Shown here piece by piece: positions 1 through 10,017 of a DNA stretch of 64,000 bases. A model generated the notes under the pieces. It saw nothing but the letters and a program-made list of their open reading frames with translations, was not told the DNA's origin and made no database searches. Both the position numbers and the translations under genes were made by a program. This DNA comes from Diogma glabrata (taxonomy: Eukaryota; Arthropoda; Insecta; Diptera; Cylindrotomidae): assembly GCA_963693315.1 (NCBI GenBank), contig OY856186.1:460893272-460957271 (forward strand), read 5' to 3'. How positions within the stretch are numbered: the first letter of the stretch is position 1; every line of letters begins with the position of its first letter.

Positions 1-558
1 TGCAGCTATGAAATTGAGAAATAAAAGAGCAATTCAATATGGATTTTCTCTTACGATTTTTTAAAGTTTGGTATATGAAAAATTCACATGTGTTTTTTTA
101 TTAAGTTAATAATCCTGTACTAAATGTGGATCTAATAAATTAAACATTTCATATTTTAACACCTGCAATAAATTTGAACCATTTTCTGTGCGGTTGAATG
201 GTTAAAAACTTATTAAAAAAATTTAAGTTAAGTGGTAAAATAAAGAAATTTAAATTATTAAAAGGGTCTGTAAAATGTTTATTCATTTTAAAAAATGTCT
301 ATTCAGCCCCTTTTTACTAATTAAAATCTCATTATAGACTCATAGTTTTAACATTTAAAATTTCTAATGACAAACGTTTTTTGGAAAAAATAATGCTTGC
401 ATCCAATCAAAATATATTAAATTGTACCTACCTAATTTTACCTGATTCTACCTATGTCAAAACTATTTAAAGGGTATATATATTGATTGGATTGCCTTAT
501 AGCAAGTATATTCAAAAATATTTAGAAGACATAACGTTTAGGAAAGATAATAATAGAA
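1..558. other. AT-rich flank, no gene seen
   Basis: No coding signal is visible. The stretch is AT-rich with short homopolymers. A TATATATA-containing segment near 476-484 lies about 75 bases upstream of the first pseudogene start and could be a core promoter, but nothing else supports that. Confidence 0.4.
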
Positions 559-1491
559 ATGCCTTTCAAATTGTGCTGTAACTTGTACGGTCTCAAAAAT
601 CATAAGCGGACATGAAAAAATGTGAAACTGGTCACACCAGCTGTTATTCAAAAAGCTGCGACCCTAAATTTTACTTTGCGCGATGACCAGTTTATATGTA
701 AAACATGTCGCACTTATATCTATAAAAATAAGGTAAATTTAATTATTTTATTGAATTGAATAAAAATTCATATGCAAATAATATTTTCTACAGCAGCTTT
801 CATGTTCGGAAACTATCGATAGTGAAATTATTTCTATAAATCAGGATGTTTAAAATGTTCCAACGAAGGAAAATATTCAAATACCTCCAGCATCTTTAGA
901 TCCATCACCAGTTTCGGTTGATACTATATCTCCACCAGTTCCTGAACTACTTAATGACACTTTAGAAGATATTAACAATGTTCTTTTAAGGTTAGCCGAA
1001 TCTCCTATCAAACAAAATCATATTACAACAGGAAGTTATAAAAAACTTGCAAGTGTCACATCGGCAATAAGTCAAAGAATATTTGAAGTAGATTCAGTTA
1101 AAGTGTTATCACTAAATGAGGAATGTGAATATCATGGCTTATGAACCCTAAAAAAGAATTTAAAGATGCTAGCTCTAAATCAAAACAAGTGTTTTTGATG
1201 ACAACTCTACCACGTAAATTTTGGTCAAATCAACGTATCCAGGATGAATTTAATGCATCAAAACGACTGGTAGAATTCGCCATGGATCTGTTGGAAACAG
1301 TAGGTCCTTACAGTTGGCCTCAAAGTAAACAAGTGCACAGTTTGTCACAAAAGATAGTAAAACAAATTCAAACATACTTCTTATCAGAGGAAATTAGTAG
1401 AACAATGCCTGGCCTTAAAGATGTTGTTACAATTACAGAAGGATCAACAAAAATTAGGAAATCAAAGCGGTTGGTGTTATGGACCCTGTAA
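559..1491 (+). pseudogene. Broken N-terminal third of a multi-copy arthropod protein family
   Basis: The start ATG is at 559. The first exon carries a cysteine-containing segment (LCCNLYGLKNHKR, then FICKTCRTYIY) that looks like a zinc-binding N-terminus. A plausible intron follows (GT at 733, AG ending 793). The second exon continues in the same frame into a Pro/Ser-rich linker and then, after a shift at about 1141, an open stretch with LPRKFWSNQRIQDEF, SEEISRTMPGLKDV and KSKRLVL. I recognise this order from a large family of uncharacterised arthropod proteins that are often multi-copy; I have no functional assignment. In-frame stops near 613, 851 and 1142 plus the frame change make it a pseudogene. 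Similarity ends at 1490, and the next third of the same family appears at 4285. The function may be transposition, since copies are repetitive, but that is inference. Confidence 0.6.
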
Positions 1492-3107
1492 CGGAAATTG
1501 CACCTTCATCATGTTTCCTGGTATCACCACCTTCTACATGTCTCCTGTTTTTCTCGCCCCAATTTCTAATCACTTGTCATATTTCACATAAATGCTTCTT
1601 TCATTAAACTTTCTCGAAAACAAACAAATCACATTTTGTTGATCAACTATAATCTATACGATCATGATAGATGATAGTATAGCTATAGAAGATCGAAAAT
1701 TAACATGTAAATAATTACAATGAAGACAAAAACATTAATTTGAGGAAGAAGCAAACTGTATGTTCTTTTTGATCAATTGTTGTTTATACAATTATTATGA
1801 AATGATTGGAATTACAATTATTATGAATGATTGTTGGCGGGAATACGGGAGATGTATGAGAGTAAAATGCTTGTTTTGGAGAGTCCTGACTGTAGATTGA
1901 GTAGAAAAATTTGATTTGATAAGATCATTAAATTCCGCGCCGTGATTGAGATCAGTTGATTGCAATTACTTGCTAATGCAAGAGTTTTAACATTAAATTT
2001 AGTGTATTACCGCGTTAAATAAATTGATTCTTCGGTGTTAATGCCTATCTAAAATTATATCTATCCTATTCGGACATTATAGAAAGCGAAAAATTTTGAG
2101 TGATATCCGATTAAATATTTGTTTTCTAACAAAGATCTGGAAAGAATTTCGCGATCTCAGAAAACAAATAAAATACATAATAACACATTTTTGGTAAATA
2201 AAAATGGAGTTGATTATGATCAATTGAAAGTGCGGTAAAAAATTAAATTGAGTGACGTAGCCCGGTGTGATCAACCGTTTGTGTCGGTGTTATAAAGTGT
2301 TTCAGATATGTACCAGCTAATATTCTTGGGAATCCGGACTCACGAAATGGAAACGATAAGTATCAAATTATTTGCATAAGATTTGTTTTCTTTTGTTCCA
2401 TTTTTTTTCCTTTTCTATATAAATTATATATTAACGTATTTTAATGTCATAAACGGCCGAAAATTTTTGAGTTGTAATCTATTGGATTTTTTGTTACTAC
2501 CAAAGTTCTGGATGGAATTCTGCAACTTAATCGAATAAATAAAATACATAACCACACATTTTTGATAAATAAAAATGGAGTGGATTGTGATAAATTGAAA
2601 GTGCAACGGGATTAACATCAAATTCCGTGTATTACCGCGTGTAATGAATTTGATCTTATATGAAAATTTTATATAACCTGTTCTAGGATCGTAAAAGGCG
2701 GCAAAATTTGTTTTTGAGTTGTATTTTGTTGATTTTTTTTTTCTAAGGTTCAGGTTGGAATCGCTTGATTCAGTTTCGTTGTATTGCCCAGTGTTGGGCT
2801 GATGAACTCGCTTGCAAAAGGACGAATAAATTATTTTTTTTTGTTTTTACTTATAATTACATAATATTTCTGTTTGTATTGGTTAATATTTCATTAATTT
2901 TATCTTAAATTGCAATCAATCTTTCCATAATATTACAGAGTGGGCATTTTAAATAAAATAGACTCCAACCAAATTCTATTATTAATCAGGCAATATTTAA
3001 TTCCAATTCATTTTTAGTGAATAATTATATAAAATTTATTATATTTTATGTCCTTAATTAACTCACAAATTTTTTTGTGTAAAAACACCCACGCCACAAT
3101 AATAAAC
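1492..3107. other. Non-coding, with three diverged copies of a ~200-bp repeat
   Basis: No gene is supported. Three diverged direct copies lie at about 2085-2275, 2445-2612 and 2695-2790. They share a frame such as AAATTTTTGAGTTGTA, then CATTTTTGATAAATAAAAATGGAGT and ATTGAAAGTGC-like blocks. The small minus-strand open frames here are just this repeat read in reverse. The rest is AT-rich and unrecognised. Confidence 0.5.
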
Positions 3108-3512
3108 AAATTATTAAAATTTTGATTTTTAATATTTTAAATTTTGACTTTACAAAACATACGTATACGGCACAATTTAATAATAAATAGAACATAGATC
3201 GTTTAAAAAATAAATAAAAATTAAATAAAAATTAGCTAGGTTACATTTACTATCACAGAGTTTAGTATACGCGGTTTTTTATCCCGTCATGTGGCGTTTT
3301 ATTTGACTTGAATAAACTCTTTTATAAAATAAAACGCCACATGACGGGATAAAAAACCGCGTATACTAAACTCTGTGATAGTAAATGTAACCTAGCTAAT
3401 TTTTATTTATTTTTTAAACGATCTATGTTCTATTTATTATTAAATTGTGCCGTATACGTATGTTTTGTAAAGTCAAAATTTAAAATATTAAAAATCAAAA
3501 TTTTAATAATTT
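3108..3512. repeat. Giant hairpin: ~190-bp near-perfect inverted arms, ~22-bp loop
   Basis: The left arm (3108-3304) and right arm (3327-3512) are near-perfect reverse complements around a loop of about 22 bases. The main difference is an 11-bp duplication in the left arm (ATTAAATAAAA near 3220). The arms have no coding potential. The flanks show no clear target-site duplication, so a MITE origin is unproven; a palindromic inverted duplication is the alternative. Transcription would give a long double-stranded RNA. Confidence 0.9.
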
Positions 3513-4284
3513 ATTTAATTCCATTTTATTAATATAGCATATTAATTATACTATGAAACATAGAATTTTCCAATTTCTAAAAGTTACCAAATATTCAATG
3601 AATTAATGTGACGAATAAATTAAATTTTTGTTTGCTGTAATTTAAATACGAAATTTTTTTTTTGTTGGTCTCTGATATTTTCAGCGTATGGACAAATTAT
3701 TTTGTATCTGTGCATTCATCTCAATCATTAGTTATAAGTGATACGATTAGTGGATATAATTAAGGTTGGTTTCTATAAGAATTATTTTCGTTATTTTCCT
3801 GTCAATTTAATGGCATGTGTAACAAATGAAATTTTTTTTTTGACTAAAAGTAAATACTTCGCCATGTTGTGGTAGAGAGGTTCCGTGGAGCTCTGATGAT
3901 GAGACCCGGAGACAGCAATGAATTATAATTATGACTAGAAGCTTACGTAGCTACGGATCGGTGTGGGTGTAGGTTGAGATGGAGACGGACCGCGTGTATC
4001 TACAGCCACTTTAGTAAATTTTCTCGTCGATTACCCGCTAACTAGTCGCTAGTCCCGATACATATAACTTTTAAATATCGTCTTTGGTCTGCTCCAAATA
4101 AATCGATGTAGGTATTTTATATGCGCATGAATCAAACACACGACCATTTTCCCTCTGGCCAGAGCTGCCGCAGAACGAGACAGAAGCAGACTGCGCACAA
4201 ATATCAAGTTTTTTTTCTTAAGATCTATCCCTCACGCCCAGTAACCTCGTTTTACGAAGTTCTGGAAACGAGCGAAAATAAACA
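3513..4284. other. Unrecognised spacer, GC-richer patch at 3860-4260
   Basis: No gene is supported. The first half is AT-rich. From about 3860 the composition becomes more balanced, with no recognisable domain in any frame. A short forward frame at 4121 overlaps the next pseudogene in another frame and shows no homology I can recognise. Confidence 0.35.
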
Positions 4285-4569
4285 AATACTACAACCCTCA
4301 CCGACATCTACGAAATGTTCTTGGAAAAAAACCCAGATGTCAAAATCAGCTTCGCAAAGTTCACTACGTTGCGACCGAAGGAATGTATTTTAGCCGGACC
4401 TACCGGAACACACAATGTCTGTATATCCATGATACATGAAAATGTACGTTTAATGTGTAAGCCGCTCTTAAATTTAGTAAAAAATGAAAAAGATCTGCTT
4501 AAGAAACTGAGTTGCTCTAATCGACCATTTCATATTAAATCGAGAGGAAACAGCAAAAATCTTAGGTGA
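4285..4569 (+). pseudogene. Broken middle third of the same multi-copy protein family
   Basis: The frame containing the ATG at 4315 reads ...DIYEMFLEKNPDVKISF, then FTTLRPKECILAGPTGTHN, then SMIHENVRLMCKPLL. In the family this block directly follows the KRLVL segment found at the end of the 559-1491 fragment. It is closed upstream by an in-frame TAA near 4277 and ends at a stop at 4567. The C-terminal third lies further on but in inverted orientation (5475-6300). The three pieces therefore look like one gene, or two copies, split and partly inverted. No catalytic role is known to me. Confidence 0.6.
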
Positions 4570-5060
4570 CCATTTCCGATTTGTCTGAAAATGCGTTAAT
4601 AGATTCGTCTCGAGAAAATAAAAAACTAATTTGACCGAAAAAATTCAATAAGTGGTTTTTCATGAGATATCACCATACAAAGTTTCGCGAAAATCGGGAA
4701 AAATCAAAAAAGGAGTCAAATTCAAAAACTCACAGCTCTTTCATTTTTTATCCGATTTGCGTCAACATTATATCGTTGAAAAGGTAATTTAGTCTACTTT
4801 AAGATTAATTGTTCAAAAGTTATTGTTGCCTAACGAAAGGTGAGTCAAAATGTGAGTTTTAATATATTTTCACCCACCCACAAAACCTAACCTTTAATTT
4901 TTTTTTTAAAGGTCAACAAATTACCTTTCCAACGCTATACTGTTCTTGATGGTATCTTGATTCGTTAGGTTTTATTGAGTTTTTTATGAGATATGCCATG
5001 AATTTTCAGTTCAAAGTTTTACCGAATGAGTAAAAAATCGACCATATTCTCTATTCGGTC
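4570..5060 (+). repeat. Dispersed repeat, copy 1 (sense)
   Basis: This stretch begins GTGACCATTTCCGATTTGTC and is found again in reverse complement, split in two, at 8220-8444 and 26616-26890. Those two pieces flank gypsy-1. It directly follows the middle-third pseudogene, so it may be the 3' part of the same mobile unit. It is non-coding. Confidence 0.8.
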
Positions 5061-5474
5061 ACAGATAACTAACTTCGCTCTTCGGCAATATTGATTGTTT
5101 CGACAAAATCTATATTTAATCCATAGAGGTGAATGACCTCTCACGTAACCTTTGACCTCTAAGTTGAACAAATTATCGATTTTCTTGAATTTTCGATTTT
5201 ATTATCTGTATGAATACACTTTTTATTTATTTATTTAATCAACGATGGCGAACAGGCCGAGACCCAATTCTTGCCCAGTAGTAACACAAATCTTAAGACT
5301 ATTAAGAACATTAGAAAAATACAAATACATATATAGTAAAAGAAAATTAAAAAATTGAACAAATTAAAAATTAAAAAATCACAGAACAGGAAATGATATG
5401 ATTTAGTTTATTTTTTTTTTCGATCTGTAAATAGTGTTATGCAAAATGGTTTCTTTAAATTCTGTTTAATTAAT
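5061..5474. other. Spacer, no gene seen
   Basis: No coding signal was recognised. An (ATTT)-rich run at 5219-5240 is followed by AACGATGGCGAACAGGCCG, vaguely like the tail of the window at 63950-64000. The similarity is too short to call a repeat family. Confidence 0.3.
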
Positions 5475-6300
5475 TCATTTAAAGATTGTAAAATCATTCG
5501 AAGCTGAGAATCTTGAGACTTTAATTTCTTTGTCGTTGATTGGAGTAAAGCAATGAAATTTTTGTGTTCCTGCGATAGTTGACACTTTGTCAATTTTTTT
5601 TTCAAATCTCTTTTCAATTTTCTTGTATTCTTCTTCCGGACAAAAGCGAAAGGCAATGGCCGAGTCTTTGTTCGAAATGGCCCATTGGTAGAGTTCTTTT
5701 GCAGTTCTTATATGGCCTTCGAATTTTTTCTGGAGACTAGCTCTTGTTGCGTTGCGCTTAAAGGCACCTCCAATACCATCGCAAGGGCCCTTTTCATGCA
5801 CCGTGGCAAAGAAATGCCATTCAACATCGAAATTATGGGCCTTTCAATGTTGACACAATTGAAAGAAATTTTTTTTGTTTTTGTACTGCGAAGCTGCTCC
5901 ATCCGAAAAGAAGTATATTTTTGTGATGAATTGAAAAGTTTCATCCAAGAATTTAAAAAGTTCCTGCTGAAATTGGTATACTGCTTCATAGTTGTGCTTC
6001 AGACTCTCGGCAATTATCAGTAGACTTTCGAAGTTCAACTCATCTCTCTCATCTTTCGCAAAAGGATGAAGTGTAACCTGCTGCTGGTTCCAATGTGCTG
6101 ATTGTACTTCGTCCTTAAAAAGTTTCGCATTTAATATAAAATGGTAGATCCAACCAATTTTTCGAATCGATTGGAGATGAATATATACCTGAACGAGCCG
6201 CAGTTGATCCTTTTTCATTTTCAAAAAATCAGATTATTTCTTCGCGATGAAATCGTATGGAATCAAAGTTGCCAGCTGCATGCTATACGACCTAATGAAA
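5475..6300 (-). pseudogene. Broken C-terminal third of the same protein family, inverted
   Basis: Read on the minus strand, the frame gives LIPYDFIAKK, a stop (TAA at 6240-6242), then KDEVQSAHWNQQQVTLHPF and FFSDGAASQYKNKKNFFQL. After a second stop (TGA at 5844-5846) it continues in the same frame through EWHFFATVHEKGPCDGIGG and TRASLQ to a natural-looking end at 5475. The DGAASQYKN and CDGIGG blocks are hallmarks of the uncharacterised family whose first two thirds lie at 559-1491 and 4285-4569. The acidic residues of the SDGAA block could belong to an RNase-H-like transposase core, but this is inference. Overlapping plus-strand frames are shadows. Confidence 0.65.
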
Positions 6301-7325
6301 TCATCGGAAGAACGCGTAATATTTTCCAAGTTCGTTCTACCTATTTTTTAAAAAAAATTATTAAAATTATTAAAATAAATCAGTAATACAAAACTCGCTC
6401 TTTAAATTTATATATTCATTCCATAAGGAGTGAGTTAATGAAAATTCACAAAACTTATTCCTCTTTTACTCCTTTTGTTTATTCTTTCGCTTATGATTGA
6501 TCTTCGTTTAAATAATAAATTTGATCTCAATCCCGTGAGCCTTTTTTTTTAAACTGTTTTACCTATTCTTACTCTTCTCTGTGTTTATTTTATTTAGATT
6601 TGAGGATGTAAATTATAAATAAATGGTATATATAGAAGACGTCCGATATAGAAGAATGATATAAATGTTACATTTTTAACAGCAAAAAAAAATCGATTAC
6701 TTTTGGAAAATTTAAATTTTATGATTGAGTGAGAGTAAGTAATTTTTTTTGTGACGAGTAAGTCTTTATACAATGAAGTATATTTATTCACAATTCAAAG
6801 AGTAGTCTTGAACAAAATATTTTTTGTAACTCACTATTCAATCGTAAAAGAATGAAGATATGAAAGAAGGAAAATCAAAATTCTTTTAGTATTAAGAGTA
6901 AGAGTAGATGGGAAGATTTTTTTTTAATTCTGAAATAAATTACTGAACGGCGTAATTCAAATGGCGTAATGAATGGCGTAATTCAAAAATAAGCTAGTTC
7001 AAAATTTACCGCTTTGATTGACCCATTGTTTGTATGGTATACTCTCCATTTGGTTATCTTCAAGAATTTGTTCGAAGAATTGCTCCATTCCATTCACTCC
7101 GGGCATTTATCGCATTCATTCAAATGGCATTTCATGTTTGGCTCAGCACACAACATTTTGATAAAATATTTATTTAATATAATTTTATTAAAATCATATT
7201 TTATATTTATAGCACTAGCACTTATTTTTAATTTAATTTTTTCGTAAAAAATATTTTTTGTCACTTATTTTGTTTTTATTTAACTCTAAAAAGATATATT
7301 AACTAATTATTCTCATTATTCCTAA
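6301..7325. other. AT-rich spacer, no gene seen
   Basis: Homopolymer-rich, AT-rich DNA. The short frames at 6594-6791 (-) and 7014-7247 (+) have no recognisable domain and a composition like their surroundings. Confidence 0.4.
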
Positions 7326-7468
7326 TCCCTATATCCCCATTCCTTCCATTCCTTTATAGTTGACATGGTATCTTCGGATATTCAAAGAGTCTAAATAATG
7401 AATATTTCATATTTAGTGTGCTAAACATGTCTAACTAATTAATAAAAAAAAAAAAAAAAAAAAAAAAA
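7326..7468 (+). repeat. Poly(A)-ended retroposon tail, copy 1
   Basis: The block CCCTATATCCCCATTCCTTC ... TCTAACTAATTAAT ending in about 25 A's recurs at 27703-27838, where it has a short A tail and a 14-bp extra segment. A shared 3' end plus an A tail is typical of a SINE or a 5'-truncated LINE. No coding part is visible. Confidence 0.7.
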
Positions 7469-7534
7469 GACCAATTTTTACTGAATCTAAATTTGAACAA
7501 ACTAACTTATTAAAATTTATTTTTTCTTATCTAA

Positions 7535-8031
7535 TACTAAGTTTACACCAGTATCTAATTTGCTACGTATCAAATTTGCTAGCCATTTTCACCATCATGC
7601 TTTTTAAATTCGATACGGTGATGTAAACTCTTATTAATTAGGTATGACACATTAATTTTTAGCGCGTCCTTTTCATTGTTAATTTTTTGGTTAGGAAAAA
7701 ATAATTTCCATATATATTTTTTATAAAAAACTGAAAACATTTATTATATTAATGCTAAAATTTATTTTACTTTTAATTTCAGCAAAAAAATCACATCAAA
7801 CATAAATATATATTTATAAAATAAGTTAATTTATTTTTATTTTAAATGTCATACCTAATTTTATTGTTCACACCGTAAAAATAATACCTATTTGCTACGT
7901 ACCTAATTTGATACGTAGCAAATCATCCTACCAAATATTTGGTACGTACTTTTTTGATAACTGTTTACATCGACCATAGTCGACCTAATAAGTATAGTAT
8001 GTACCTATTATATCCTGGTGTAAACTTAGTA
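7535..8031. mobile_element. PIF/Harbinger-type MITE, 497 bp
   Basis: The ends are TACTAAGTTTACACCAG and its reverse complement CTGGTGTAAACTTAGTA. They are flanked by TAA at 7532-7534 and TAA at 8032-8034. A 3-bp TAA/TTA duplication with terminal inverted repeats fits the PIF/Harbinger group. The interior has further inverted blocks (GCTACGTA...TACGTAGC) and no transposase frame, so it is non-autonomous. Confidence 0.75.
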
Positions 8032-8219
8032 TAAGTTCTTAAAAAATTGTTTTTATTTTTGAGAGGGAGAGAGATAAAGATAATTAAAAATAAATAGACA
8101 TTTCAAAAGGAACAAATAATATTGGGACCTCGTCCTCTAACCTTTTACATTTTTAATCGTTTCAGCATGTTGTTACTTTTTGGGATTTTTTGTTTTTAGA
8201 GGTTATAGAAAAAAGGGAT
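8032..8219. other. Short spacer
   Basis: A purine-rich GAGAGGGAGAGAGA run near 8062 and otherwise AT-rich DNA; nothing recognised. Confidence 0.3.
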
Positions 8220-8444
8220 ATTTAGTTAGTTATCTGTCACTGAATAGAGAATATGGTCGATTTTTTACTCATTACTCATTCATTTTACTCCAAAAAAATT
8301 TAAAAAAAAAAATTAAAGGTTAGGTTTTGAGCCGAAGGGTGAAAATATATTAAAACTCACATTTTGAACACCTTTCGTTAGGCAACAATAAATTTTGAAT
8401 AATTATTCTTAAAGTAGACTAAATTACCTTTTCAACGATATACT
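8220..8444 (-). repeat. Dispersed repeat, copy 2, left piece (antisense)
   Basis: This is the reverse complement of about 4780-5085 with some deletions. It stops at TACT (8441-8444), the target duplication of gypsy-1, and resumes at TACT (26616-26619). Joining the two pieces restores the repeat order seen at 4570-5060, which proves that the 18-kb block between them is an insertion. Confidence 0.85.
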
Positions 8445-8471
8445 TGTGGTGACTAGGGTGAACACTGTGCA
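8445..8471 (+). repeat. gypsy-1 5' LTR remnant (27 bp)
   Basis: These 27 bases match the first 27 bases of the 3' LTR at 22581, then the sequence jumps straight into gag. A single deletion removed the rest of the LTR, the primer-binding site and the Gag N-terminus. Confidence 0.85.
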
Positions 8472-8655
8472 ACTTCCGAAACAACTCGAATTAATAAATT
8501 GCTAACCAATACACAGTTTGGGGAACAAAGACCTTCGCAGCTGTTACATCAGATGACAGATCTGGCACAAGGGTCGGTAAACGAAACCTTTCTCAAGAAC
8601 CGATGGTTACAACGACTCCCATCACAGATAGGGATGTTTCTGTCAACGGCTACAG
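8472..8655 (+). pseudogene. gypsy-1 gag fragment before the MITE
   Basis: The frame reads ...INKLLTNTQFGEQRPSQLL then MTDLAQGSVNETFLKNRW. It aligns with the gypsy-2 Gag block [19 protein letters not shown] at 49110-49170, so it is retrotransposon capsid. The frame is cut at 8655 by the MITE and picks up again at 8998. Confidence 0.8.
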
Positions 8656-8989
8656 TAGGGTGTTTCATTTTCCAAAGATTTGATTTTCATATGACTTTGC
8701 TTACGCCCCAAGTCTCAGTGATGTAAAAGATATATTTGCCAAATTTCAAGAAAATTGGATAATGTTTAGGGGTTGCACACATCGATCACTTTAAGCTATA
8801 TTTAGTGAAATTTACTTTAAATTTACATAAACTTTTATAAAACTGGTCAAAGTGTGCAACCTCTAAATATTATCCAATCTTCTTGAAATTTGGCATATAT
8901 ATCTTTTACATCACTGAGACTCACGGCGTGAGCAAAGTTTGCAAAAAATTCTACATTTTATTTTTTGCATGTAAAAATGAAACACCCTA
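8656..8989. mobile_element. hAT-type palindromic MITE, 334 bp, inside gypsy-1 gag
   Basis: The termini are TAGGGTGTTTCATTTT and its reverse complement. It is flanked by an exact 8-bp duplication GGCTACAG (8648-8655 and 8990-8997). An 8-bp duplication with a TAGGGTG end fits hAT. The inner arms are also inverted (CTCAGTGATGTAAAAGATAT and its complement near 8925), so most of the element folds into one hairpin. It has no coding capacity. Confidence 0.9.
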
Positions 8990-8997
8990 GGCTACAG

Positions 8998-9091
8998 GTA
9001 GCCTAGAACAATTAGGGCAACTTGCCGATAAATTGTACGAATTCACCAATACAAACGCAATTAACGCAATGAATTCCCAACTTAAAAAATA
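8998..9091 (+). pseudogene. gypsy-1 gag fragment after the MITE
   Basis: The frame resumes with SLEQLGQLADKLYEFTNTN and is closed by TAA inside the palindrome that starts at 9083. It encodes part of Gag only. Confidence 0.7.
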
Positions 9092-9168
9092 AATAAAAAC
9101 GCTTTGTCTTTTCCACTTAAAATTAATTTTTAAGTGGAAAAGACAAAGCGTTTTTATTTATTTTTTAA
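9083..9168. repeat. 86-bp near-perfect palindrome in gypsy-1
   Basis: The left arm (GCTTTGTCTTTTCCACTTAA in its middle) is followed directly by its reverse complement, with one extra A and no real loop. The centre is AAAATTAATTTT. It lies between two Gag segments and introduces a stop. No duplication was found around it. Confidence 0.85.
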
Positions 9169-10013
9169 AATGAATTTCCACAAAGGTGTGTCAATGGACA
9201 ACATTAATTATAATTCCCAACTTAATAACCAGCCGACAGACAACACAGTTACGGATATTAATAAACAACTAACCGTATTATCAAACCAAATCGCTGAACT
9301 GCAGCTCGAAAATAAACGTTATAGGGCAAGAAGTAAATCACCAAACTTCAAACATCGTGACCGATCCAAGTCACGTAATCGAAAACCTAATCCGAATGAT
9401 AGCACATGCTATTACCATCGAACATACGGAACACGGGCGAAACATTGCAGAAAACCCTGCAATTTCAAAACCGAAACCGACCAGGGAAACTAGAAAGTCA
9501 ATTTCCTCACGCGACGAAAGAAATTGACACGATTTTAAACAGTCGCCTCACAGTCTACGACTACAAAAACGAACTCAACTTTTTAATAGACACTGGCGCT
9601 GACGTTTCCGTGATACCTTCAAACACTAGCAACGAAAACTGCAAACCAACCGAAAACGATGTTCAACTTTTCGCAGCAAATGGTACGTTCATTGAAACCT
9701 ACGGCATTAAAACCATCGAAGTGGATTTAGGACTCCGTAGATCATTCCAATGGGACTTTATCATCGCAAAAGTGGACAGACCAATCATCGGAGCAGAGTT
9801 CCTCACGAACTTTGAATTGTTAGTCGATCTGAAACACAAGCGAATAATCGATCAATACACCAATTTAAAAGTAAAAGCAGGAATAACAAAAGTTACACCG
9901 AATAAAATCAGCACAATTAACGCTGACACCTCAATATTCACACAACTTTTAATCGAATACAAAGACATTACTATACCAACGCAAAGTAAATTCGTAGCCA
10001 AACACGACGTTAC
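9169..10013 (+). pseudogene. gypsy-1 Gag C-terminus, CHCC zinc knuckle and aspartic protease
   Basis: The first frame contains an RS/K-rich stretch and CYYHRTYGTRAKHCRKPC, a Cys-His-Cys-Cys knuckle of the CsRn1 type. A frame change near 9485 leads into the protease, with its active-site motif FLIDTGADVSVIP (about 9580-9620) and the flap-side segment PIIGAEFL. In gypsy-2 the same two regions are in one frame, so the shift here is a lesion. At KHDVTH (10013) the frame runs into the nested minus-strand element; the RT part resumes at 19899. Confidence 0.8.
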
Positions 10014-10017
10014 ACAT

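Noticed and set aside
5685..6023. 112-codon plus-strand frame
   Set aside because: Antisense of the C-terminal pseudogene, whose blocks are recognisable on the minus strand.
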